Positions 44,836 to 54,800 of a DNA stretch of 64,000 nucleotides are shown one piece after another. The notes under the pieces were generated by a model. The model was not told the DNA's origin, ran no database searches, and saw only the letters and a list, made by a program, of their open reading frames with translations. This DNA comes from Aristolochia californica (Eukaryota > Streptophyta > Magnoliopsida > Piperales > Aristolochiaceae). The first letter of the stretch is position 1. Every line of letters starts with the position of its first letter. The stretch lies in assembly GCA_029961685.1 (NCBI GenBank), contig JARWKL010000004.1:30888145-30952144 (forward strand), in the 5' to 3' direction. Made by a program: the position numbers and the translations under genes.

Positions 44836-46158
44836 AAGATCGATAGGAGCCGCTCTGTTTGGCATTGTCGGCGAGGAAGACAGGGAGCTAGTTGCTTTGC
44901 CGACTGCCTCTCTGTTCTGAACCGCTCAGATAAGATGACTCTGTGAGTCTGTTTTCTGTTTCTGGCAATGGATTATTTCCTCCACCAAGAACTCTATTTC
45001 CGCCAAGAAGATAGGTGTTGATTCGAACCAGCGAACCAGCATACCAATTCATAGAGTCTTTCAGTGAGGGGGAGAAGAAGAAGTTCATTTGTCGAGTTGT
45101 TTGGCACCATCACCGAAGATGAAGAAGAAGAAGAAGACTTGCGATTAAATTTTTTGGTTATGAGTTTGCACAGTTTGTCGTCGTTGTCGAAGACGAAGAC
45201 TGTTGTTTGGCATCATTGCGGAAGAAAAAGAGGAAGATTTGGTGTCGATGAAGACAACCACCACTTATCCTGCCGAATTATTGTTGAGCTATCTATTGTT
45301 CTTCCGAGTTATTCTCACGGATCCTTTATCATCAAAAATTGGCTGGGGTGCCATCTTTGGTCTCCCACTCTGTTCAGCGTCGTGAGGAAGTCGATGGCTA
45401 GTTTTCCACTTTGTTTGGAAGAGGGGAGGAAGATGATTGCCGATTTAAATTGTTTCCTAAGTTAAGGAAAGTTATTTGATCCAACACCATATCGGGCCTA
45501 TTCTAATCAATCTGGACTGGGCTGAGTTAACCCAGCGGGCGGATGCCAAAACTTATTCTGTCCGCTCATCCAGTGGGTCGGACCAAGTCGGACTGAGTCA
45601 ACCCGGTCCGGGTCAACTAAGTGAGTACTCTCAGACATGTTCCACTCACTTTTTGCCTCAATATACATGGCCAAGTTTTATACATATATCTTCCATGACT
45701 CGGATATATTGGTCTATTATTTGATTTGGCACGACTCGGTATTTTTTCTGTGGTTGAATTATTATTTTAAAGTATTGGCGGCTTATTCCTTGGTCAGAAT
45801 ATTATTTGGTACAAATACTTGCATTGAAGTGTTTCATGGGTCATTATTCTAGTTCGTGTTATATGTGTTGGAAGACAGTTGTGTTATATGAGCTTAAGCC
45901 CATTCCAGCTGCAGCTATTGTGTCTCTTTGGATGACACATTATTATTAAAGAATAGGTAGCCTCAATATATGTTACATCACCATGACGGAGGAGGAATTC
46001 CAACAAGAGAAGTTAACAGTGACAATCGATAGTAGTAACTTTCCAGAATTAAAATAGAGTACCCGGTGTCATCTTCTTCCCCTCTTTCGAATAGAACGGG
46101 ATGAGCGATAGAGACAGAGAGGGAAAATCACAGTTGCTGGTCATGAACCAGTGATCCC
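44836..46158 (+). other. LARD internal unit 1 plus duplicated host flank
   Basis: Leader with GAA repeats (45117-45140), GTCAACCCGGTCCGGGTCAA near 45596, and the aromatic-rich open segment 45637-45852. Element DNA ends at about 45993 (GACGGAGGAG), where host-flank DNA (GAATTCCAACAAGAGAAGTT to GTGATCCC) begins, copying 44345-44508. No gene supported. Confidence 0.75.
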
Positions 46159-46570
46159 TATTGGAAGTTGGGTCCAAGCCCAACACGACCAAGGAAAGCC
46201 CACATATTTAAGAATTAGATGATGGGCCCAAGTCCATAAGATATGGATCCACAGAAGATGGGCTCAAGCCCACATGACCAAAGAAGGCCCACATACCTAA
46301 GAATATTAGAAGATGGGCCCAAGCCCATAAGATATGGACCCACAGAAGAGTTTTAGTTTAAAGGTGTTTTAGTCATGTTAATCTTCTATTTATTTTGAGT
46401 TACTTAATTATGCTAGGACTTATCCATAAGTGTTAGAATTTGGGTATAATTGGGACAAAGGTAATTTTATTGTAATTGGATGGTACTACCTTCCTCTATT
46501 ATAAATAGTAGTTCATGTACTCTGATTATAATAAGTCAATCAAGTATTTCTCTTTTCTATTAATTCAACA
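46159..46570 (+). repeat. LTR b
   Basis: 412 bp, TATTGGAAG...AATTCAACA (first G mutated). TATAAATA at 46500-46507. PBS-like AGGTATCAGAGTAGG follows at 46571. Confidence 0.9.
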
Positions 46571-48357
46571 AGGTATCAGAGTAGGTTCTGTGAGTTAACT
46601 CTGTCAACCCACAGAGATAATGAGATATTTTCCATGATCTATTACCTCAAGTAGTTTAGATTGGTGTTTTTTTTTTTATGTCCCTTCACATTAATTATTT
46701 TATTTTTTTCTCCTCTATATAACTCTTCTAGTGGGTAGATTTCTGGTACTTTTTTTTAGATCAATTTGTTTTTACCCGCTGCAGACTCTATTTTTGCCGA
46801 ACATTGACATGGTTGCTGGGTCTCCCTAAAGACTGTGGAGGGGTGTATTTGGCGAGACTCGTTTGCTGCAGTGGAGACCGATAGGAGCCTCTCTGTTCGG
46901 CGTTGTTAATGAGTAAGACAGAGTGCTAGTTGTTCCGTCGACTGCATCTCTTTTCTAAACCATTCGGATTTGATGACTCTATGAGTCTGTTTTCTGTATT
47001 TGGGCAATGGAATATTTCCTCCACTGAGAACTGTATTCCATAGAGAAGATAGGTGCTGATTCGAACCTGCGAACCAGCATACCGAGTCTTAGAGTCTTTC
47101 GGCAAGGGGGAGAAGAAGAAGCTCATTTGCCGAGCTGTGCAGTGCCGTCATCGAAGAAGAAGAAGAAGAAGACTTGCGATTAAATTTTTTGGTTCTAAGT
47201 CTGCACTGTCTGACTCCGTTGCCGAATAAGAAGAAGAAGATTTGGCACTGATGAAGACAACGGCCATTAATCGCACCAAATTATTTTTTAATTTTTTTTT
47301 ATTCTTTCGAGTTATCCTGACGGATCCTTTATCGTCATAAATCGGTTGGGTTGTCGTCTTTTGTCTCCCTCGTTTTTTTACACCTTCAGGAAGAACATGA
47401 CTGGTTTTTTGCTCAGTTCGGAAGCGGGGAGGAAGACAACTGCCAATTTAAATTGTTTCATAACTTAAGGAAATTTATTTGATCCAGCGCCATGTCGGGC
47501 CTGTTCTGTTCAATCTGTACCAGGCTGAATTAACCGAGAGGGTGGGCGCCAAAACTGATTCTATCCACTCATCCAGTGGGTCGCACCAACTCGAACCGAG
47601 TCAACCCGGTTCGGGTCAAATCAATGTGTCAACTCATACATGTTCCACTCACTTTCTGCCTCGGTATACATGCCCAAGTTTTATACATATATTTTCCTCA
47701 ACTTGGATATATTGGTCTACTATTTGATTCGGCCCGACTCAATATTTTTCTATGGCTGGATTATTATTTTGAAGTATTGGCAGTTTATTCCTTGGTCGGT
47801 ATATTATTTGGTATAAATACTTGCATTGGAATATTTCATGGGTCATTATTCTTGTTCGTGTTATATGTGTTGGAAGATGATCGTGTTATATGGGCCCAAG
47901 GCCATTTCAGTTGCAGTTATTGTGTCTCTTTGGATGCGACATTATTATTGAAGAAGAGGTGGCCTCAGTATATGTTACATCATCGCGACAAAGGAGCTTA
48001 TTATTACATCGATTACCCGTAAGGACATCTATGTTATTTCATCGTGATGGAAGAGTTTATTACTAACTCTATGTTAGTGATATGGAAGGTTTTCGAATGA
48101 ACATGCCAACCAGCGAGTGGAACCAGTGTCTCCTTCTTCCCTGCCATGCAGTAACAATCCGACAGAGATAGTTTTAGCTAGCCAACAGAGAAGCAATTCC
48201 AGCAAGAGAAGTTAGCAATGAGAATCGACAGTAGTAACTTTACAGAATTAAAATAGAGTATCCGGTGTCGTCTTCTTCCCCACTTTCGAACTGAGCGGGA
48301 TGAGCCACAGAGACAAAGAGGGATCATCGCAGTTGCTGGTCATGAACCAATGATCCC
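46571..48357 (+). other. LARD internal unit 2 plus duplicated host flank
   Basis: A leader parallel to unit 1 (AGAAGATAGGTGCTGATTCG, GAA repeats 47146-47171, open aromatic-rich segment 47576-47880). Element DNA ends within ACTCTATGTTA near 48075, and host-flank DNA resumes (TTTTCGAATGAACATGCC), copying 44190-44508 with about 60 bp deleted between two GAGATAGTTT repeats. Confidence 0.75.
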
Positions 48358-48769
48358 TGTTGGAAGATGGGTCCAAGCCCACACGACCAAGGAAGACCTA
48401 CATATCTAAGAATGTTTGAAGATGGGCCCAAGCCAATAAGATATGGATCCATAGAAGATGGGCTCAAGCCTACACAACCAAAGAAGACCCACATACCTAA
48501 GAATATTAGAAGATGGGCCCAAGCCTATAAGATATGGACCCACAAAAGAGTTTCAATTTAAAGGTGTTTTAGTCATGTTAATCTTCTATTTATTTTGGGC
48601 TATTTAATTATTCTAGGACTTATCTTTAAGTGTTAGAGTTTGGGTGTAATTGGGACAAAGGTAGTTTTATTGTAATTGGAGTTTACTACCTTCCTCTATT
48701 ATAAATAGAGGTTATGTACTCTAGTTATAATAAGCCAATGAAGTATTTCTCTTTTCCATAAATTCAACA
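48358..48769 (+). repeat. LTR c
   Basis: 412 bp, TGTTGGAAGATGGG...AAATTCAACA, with TATAAATA at 48700-48707, followed directly by an exact iMet PBS (TGGTATCAGAGC, 48770-48781). The best preserved LTR of the group. Confidence 0.92.
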
Positions 48770-50684
48770 TGGTATCAGAGCAGGTTCTGTGAGTTGACTC
48801 TTTCAACCCACATAGATAATGAGATATTTTCCATGATCTATTACCTCTAAAAATTTTGGTTTGTGTTTAGTTTTTTTTCTGTCCCTACAACCATTGGTTG
48901 TTTTATTTTCTTCTCTTCTATATTGCTCTTCTAGTGGGAAGATTTATGCTGCTTAATTTGGATCAAGTTTTTTTTACCCATTGTCGTCTCTATTTTTTCA
49001 GAACATTTTTGTGGTTGTCAGTTCAACCTCGAGACTATGGAGGGGGTGTATCTGGCAAGACTTGTCTGTGGCAGTGGAGACCGATAGGAGCCAATCTGTT
49101 TGATTTTGTCGGTGAGGAAGACAGAGAGCTAGTTGTTCCACCGACTGCCTCTTTGTTTCGAACCGCTCGGATTAGACCACTCTGTGAGTCTGTTTTCCAT
49201 TTCTAGGCGGTGGATTATTTCCTTCGTTGAGAACTGTATTCCCGCCATGAAGATAGGAGCTGGTTCGAACCAGCGAACCACCATACCGATTCTTAAGAGT
49301 CTTTCGGCAAGGGGCGCAGAAGAAGTTCATTTGCCGAGCAGTTTGGTGCCATTGTCGAAGAAGAAGAACAAGAACAAGAAGACTTGCATTTAAATTTTTT
49401 GGTTATGTGTCTGCACTATTTGGCACCGTTGCCGAAGAAGATGACTGTTGTTTGGCGCCATTGCTAAAGAAGAAGAAGAAGATTTGACACCGACGACAAC
49501 GGCCACTGATCCCACCGAATTATTGCTGAGATATCTGTTGTTCTTACGAGTTATTCTGATGGATCCTTTATCGTCGAAAATCGGTTGGGTTGCGGTCTCT
49601 GGTCTCCCTCTCTGTTCGGCTCAGTCAGGAAGACGATGATTGCTTTTCTACTCTGTTCGGTAGTGGGGGAGGTAGACGATTGCCGATTTAAATTGTTTCC
49701 TAAGTTAGGGAAACTTATTTGATCCAGTGCCGTGTCGGGCTTGTTCTGCTCAATTCTGACCAGGCAGAGTTAACCCAGCTGGCAGGCACCAAAACTCGTT
49801 CTGTCCACTCATCCAGTGGGTCGGACACTCGAACCAAGTCAACCCGGTCTGGGTCAACTCAGTGAGTCAACTGAAACATGTACCACTCACTTTTTGTCTC
49901 TGTATACATACCCAAGTTTTATACATATTTCTTCCACGACTGGGATATATTGATCTACTATTTGATTTGGCACGACTCTATATTTTTTGTATGGTTGGAT
50001 TATTATTTTGACATATTGGCAGCTTTTTCCTTGGTCGGTATATTATTTGGTACAAATACTCGCATTGCAGTATTTCATGGGTCATTATTCTGGTTCGTGT
50101 TATATGTGTTGGAAGTCCAAGCCCATTTCAGCTAGTTTTTCTTCGGATGAGATATTACTGTTGAAGAAGAGGTGACCTCAAGATATGTTACATCACCGTG
50201 ACAGAGGAGCTTATTACTGCATCCACTACCTGTAAGGACAACTATGTTATTTCACAGTGATGGAAGAGTTTATTACTAACTCTATGTTATACCCCCATGA
50301 ATTAGCATTTATTACTCTTACCACTTGAGAGTCGTTGTCCTATGGAGGGACACGATGGTGGAGAAGTTTTTTTTTTATTACACTTCCGAACAGCATTTAG
50401 ACCCACTACCTACATTAATAGGAGTGACACTACCTACAGAAGATAGGAGTGTACTGAACATCTAGCATGATTTATTTGACTGGATTATGGAGCAATGTCA
50501 TACGGCTTGAAGTGATTTTACTACTCTTATCTTATGCCAGCTAGGCATCATGAATGAGAGCACCAGCGTGAGTAGGAATGTTGGAAGATATGGAAGATTG
50601 CCATTTTATACAAAAATATTCTATACATCATTTGTAGCAAGCTGGGAGTTCATGATGTTCTCTCAACCCCAGCTTGAGGGGGAG
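48770..50684 (+). other. LARD internal unit 3, complete 3' end
   Basis: The most complete internal copy: PBS, leader, GAA repeats near 49357-49380, open aromatic-rich segment 49878-50135, then a 3' part absent from units 1 and 2 that carries a relic of the copia pol terminus (CAAGCTGGGAGTTCATGATG, 50639-50658) and the PPT AGCTTGAGGGGGAG. The family therefore derives from a copia element by loss of gag-pol. Confidence 0.78.
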
Positions 50685-51006
50685 TATTGGAAGATGGGGC
50701 TCAAGCTCACACGACCAAGGAAGGCCCAAATACCTAAGAATGTTCGAAGATGGACCCAAGCCCATAAGATGTGGACCACAGAAGAGTTTCAGTTTAAAGG
50801 TATTTTAGTCATGTTATTCTTCTATTTATTTTGGGTTATTTAATTATGTTTGGGCTTATCTTTAAGTGTTAGAGTTTGGGTGTAATTGGGACGAAGGTAG
50901 TTTTATTGTGATTGGACTCTACTACCTCCCTCTATTATAAATAGAGGTTCATGTACTCTGATTATAACAAGTTAATGAAATATTTCTCTTTTTCATAAAT
51001 TCAACA
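50685..51006 (+). repeat. LTR d
   Basis: 322 bp, TATTGGAAGATGGGG...AAATTCAACA; it has one U3 module where a-c have two. TATAAATA at 50936-50943. The duplication ATCCC follows. Confidence 0.9.
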
Positions 51007-51335
51007 ATCCCAAAGAAGCGGCTCTGAAGAAGCAACCGTAATCAACTTAGACAGCGTATCAGAAATAATGTTTCAGAAAATTAAACTTGTTATGGAGAAC
51101 CCAAAAATAACTTCCATAATAGTAGTAAGCCAAATGATAGGAACAATGGCCAGGCAGATAACTCCGCAGAAGATTTCCAAAAGATCACCGAGATACAGTA
51201 ACAAAGTGATCAAACATCAGAAACAACAATAAGCAACAGAGAAGAGATACTTCTCAAAATAAGACTCCATCAGATGATTCATAATCGGAGCAAGGAAAAA
51301 TAATTTGAATCCTGAAAATCACAACTCTAATACCA
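51007..51335 (-). other. Leader and PBS of the family 2 element
   Basis: Host sequence to the right of the nested block. On the minus strand the PBS TGGTATTAGAGTTG (51322-51335) follows the LTR, then a non-coding leader. It joins 44508 across the nested block. Confidence 0.78.
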
Positions 51336-51560
51336 TGTTGATTTTCAGGATTTCATAGGTAATGAGATTAAGCAAAGGAAGGGAGAAGAAGGAAGAGAAG
51401 ATAGAATATGATACACATCCAAGAGAGAAAAGAGAGATTTATAGGTATCAAAATAACTAATATTACAAGTATACCCTTCACCCTAATAAGAGTGAAGAAG
51501 AGACAACAAATTTAAACTAATTACATTAGTGCCACCCTAATTACATCATATATTCCAACA
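51336..51560 (-). repeat. 5' LTR, family 2
   Basis: 225 bp, TGTTGATTTTCAGG...ATATTCCAACA. Shorter than the 3' copy by internal loss (about 80 bp). Confidence 0.88.
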
Positions 51561-51850
51561 AAAGTAATTAGGGATATTAGGGATCCTAATTTATTGAGGA
51601 GTGTCCCTAAATATGTAAAGGAAATAGTGTAAATAGGTGTCTTGGTTGAAGGATTCAATCAAGCTCTCCTCTTCTCAATTCGTGGAAGACTCTCTCTCTA
51701 GCCTAAAGTTCCTTTTCTCTCATTTCTCTTCTCTCCTCTCTACCCGAGCTCTATATCTCTCTCTCTTTTCTCTTTTTCTCTTCTCTCTGCCTTCTCTTCT
51801 CGCTCTCTCATCTTGCTCGAGGTTTCAAGCATGAGGTCCTAAATTCAACA
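51561..51850 (+). repeat. 3' LTR of copia 2, part 2
   Basis: Resumes AAAGTAATTAGGGATATTAG and runs to AAATTCAACA, co-linear with the end of the 5' LTR. The duplication CTTAG follows at 51851. Confidence 0.9.
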
Positions 51851-54800
51851 CTTAGCAAAAAAATTTCTTGGTATTAATTTTCTTCTAGAAAAGTATTTAC
51901 AAAAAAAAGGAAGTACAAATGGTCCATGGAGGCGTATTTTCACTAGAATTAATTTTCCAAAATTTTAGTTAAAAAATGTACTAACACGGCCTTATAGTTG
52001 TAGAAAGTAATTTGTTCCAGCAAAAATTGCCACACTACAAAATTTCGTGGAAAGAAATTTCACGTAGAAAAGTATTTCTAGAAAACATGAGGCACTATTG
52101 GTCCCTCCTCACAAAATTTTCCTGGTAAGCATTTTTTGCTAGAAAGTGTTTCTTGAAACATGAGGCACTAATGGTCACTGGAGATGTATATTTACCTTTA
52201 CTTTTCGAAGTTTCCTAAAAACAATGTTCTAACAAGGCCTTATTCTTGTAGAAAGAAATTTATTTCAGCAAAAATTGTGTTGCCACAAAAAAATCATGGA
52301 AATAATTTTTGGCTAAAAAATTGTTTCTAGGAAATATGACGCATTATTGGTACCGGGATAAGTATTTTTCCTAGAAATACTATTGCAATGTTTCCTGAAA
52401 AAATGCACAAACAAGGCCTTATAGTTGGAGGAAGAAATTTCTTTCATAAAAAATTGCCTTAACATAAAATTTTCCATGTAAGACTTTTCAGCTAGTAAAG
52501 TGTTTCCATGATGCATTAGGCACTAAAGATCATTGGAGACATATTTTTACTAGAAATACTTTTCCAACATTTCCTAAAAAATGCACTAACAACACCTTAA
52601 AGTTGTTGAAAGTAATTTGTTTCAACAAAAATAGCCTGACCACAAAATTGTCCTAATAATATTTTTCAAGTAGAAAAGTGTTTCCTGGAAACATGAGGCA
52701 CTAATGGTCCCATAAGATGTGTTTTTACTAAAAATAGTTTTGCAACGTGTCCTGAAAAAGTGCACTAACAAGGATTTATAGTTGTAGGAAGTAATTTATT
52801 TCGTCAAAAATTGCTTTAGCAAAAAAACATTTCAGGAAATAAATTTTAGTTTGAAACATGTTTCTAGGAAACAGGAGGCACAATTGCTACCTTGACACAC
52901 ATTTATACAAGAAATACTTTTCCAATGTTTTTTGAAAAAAAAAAAAAATCTAACTAGGCCTTATAGTTGTAGAAAAGAATTTGTTTCAACAAAAAATTGC
53001 CTTCACACAAAATTTTCCTAGAAAGAATTTTCTGCAATGACACTAATGGTACCTTGAGAAGTATTTTTACTAGGAGTACTTTTCCAATGTTTTCTAAAAT
53101 ATGAATTAATCTTATAATTGTATAAAGTAATTTTTTTCATAAAAAAAATGCCTTACCACAAAAATTTCCAAGAATGAATTTTCAGCTAGATATATGTTTC
53201 CAAAAAAAATGATGAAATATTGGTCCTTGGAGACGCATTTTTACTGGAAGTACTTCTCTTATGTTTCCTGAAAAAAATGCACAAACAAGGAGTAATAGTT
53301 TTAGAAAGTAATTTGTTTAAGCAAAAATTGCCTTACCACATAAATTTTCCAGGAAAGAACTTTCAACTAGAAAATTGTTTACTAGAGATACTTTTCCAAG
53401 GTTTTTTGAGTATTTGCACTAACAAGGCCTTATAGTTGTAGAAAGGATTTTGTTTAAGCAAATGTTACCTAATTATAAAGTTTTATTGGTAAGAATTTTA
53501 TTCTAGAAAAGAGTTTTCAGGAACCATGAGGAACTAATGGTCCATAGAGATGTATTTTAACAAGAATTACTTTTCCAATGTTTCCAGAAAATATGCACTA
53601 ACAAGGACATATAAATGTAGAAAATAATTTGTTTCAACAAAAATTACATTGCCACAAAATTTTGCTCATAAGAATTTTCAGCTAGAAAAGGTTTTTCCAG
53701 TAAAGATGAGGCACTAATGGTCCATGGAGCAAAACATTTACTATAAATATTTTTCCAACAATTCCAAAAAAATGGTCTAGCATGGCCTTATAATTGTTGA
53801 AAGTAAGTTGTTTCCGAAAAAAACTGCCTTACCACAAAATTTTTGTTGAAAGAATTTTATGCTAGAAAAGTGTTTCCAGGAAACATGAGGTTCTAATGGT
53901 CCCTGGAGACGTATTTTTACTATAAATAATTTTCCAATGTTTCTATTAAAAATTACATTAACAAGGCCTTATAGTTTTAGAAAGTAATTTATTTCAGCTA
54001 AAATTGTCTTACCACAAAATTTCCTGGTTAAAATTCTCATCTAGAAAAGTGTTTCCAGGAAACAGGAGTTAATAATAGACCCTGGAGACTATATTTAGTT
54101 TGAATAATATTCCAATGTTTACTAAAAAATGGTTTGACAAGGCTAATAGTTGTAGAAAGTAATTTGTTTAAGCAAAAATTGGCTTACCACAAAAATTTTC
54201 GGGAAAGAATTTCCAACTAGAAATGTGTTTCCAATAAAATGACCCACTAATGGTCCCTGGAGACGTATTTTTACAAGAAATACTTTTCCAATGTTTCCTT
54301 TAAAAAAACACTAATGAGGCCTTATAGTCGTAGAACGTAATTTGTTTCACCAAAAATTGTCTTACCACAAAATTTTACTAGTAAGAATTTTCATGTAGCA
54401 AAGTGTTTCCATGAAATACGTTCCCTAGAGACGTATTTTTAGTAGACATATTTTCCCAATGTTTTCTAAAAAAGAGGCACTAACAAGGCCTTATAGTTGT
54501 AGAAAATAATTTGTTTTACCAAAAATTGTCTTACCACTAAATTTTCCTCACAAAAAGTTTAAGCTCAAAAAGTGTTTCCTGGTAACGTGAGGCACTAATG
54601 GTCCCTACAGACATTATATTTCTAGAAATACTCTTCAATGTTTCTTTTAAAAATGCCCTAACATGGCCTTTTAGAAGTAGAAAGTAAGTTGTTTCAACAA
54701 AAATTGGTTTACCAAAATATTTTCAGCTAGAAAAGTATTTCCAAGAAACATGAGGTAATAATGGTCCCTATAGACGTATTTTTACTAGAAGAATTTCTCC

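Larger units (their letters stand above)
44509..51006 (+). mobile_element. Tandemly duplicated LARD, four LTRs
   Basis: Four co-oriented LTRs (44509, 46159, 48358, 50685) and three internal regions. ATCCC flanks the whole block (44504-44508 and 51007-51011), so it entered as one insertion. Each inner LTR is preceded by a copy of the host flank ending in ATCCC, so host flank plus element were duplicated twice in tandem. No gag-pol. Confidence 0.88.
42106..51560 (-). mobile_element. Non-autonomous LTR element, family 2, minus strand
   Basis: LTRs TGTTGATTTTC...ATTCCAACA at both ends (42106-42411 and 51336-51560), an iMet-like PBS at 51322-51335 and PPTs at the left. The flanks GATGC and AAAGT correspond to AATGT in the uninterrupted 5' LTR of copia 2, a decayed 5-bp duplication. 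Its internal DNA has no gag-pol and contains the plus-strand block 44509-51006. Confidence 0.87.
35365..51850 (+). mobile_element. Ty1/copia element 2 with nested insertions
   Basis: A plus-strand copia element bounded by a perfect 5-bp duplication CTTAG (35360-35364 and 51851-51855). Its own sequence is 5' LTR 35365-35869, PBS CGGTATCAGAGC 35870-35881, gag, protease, integrase, RT, RNase H, PPT and a 3' LTR in two parts (41913-42105 and 51561-51850). Insertions inside it are solo LTRs at 38243 and 41061 and the large element at 42106-51560. Confidence 0.92.

Noticed and set aside
45064..45465. A 133-codon frame with an acidic EDEEEEED segment
   Set aside because: It arises from GAA repeats in LARD leader DNA and is not preserved at 47100 or 49320.
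44509..51006. Four independent solo LTRs or separate insertions
   Set aside because: There is only one outer ATCCC pair, and inner LTRs are preceded by copies of the same flank, which fits duplication and not repeated targeting.
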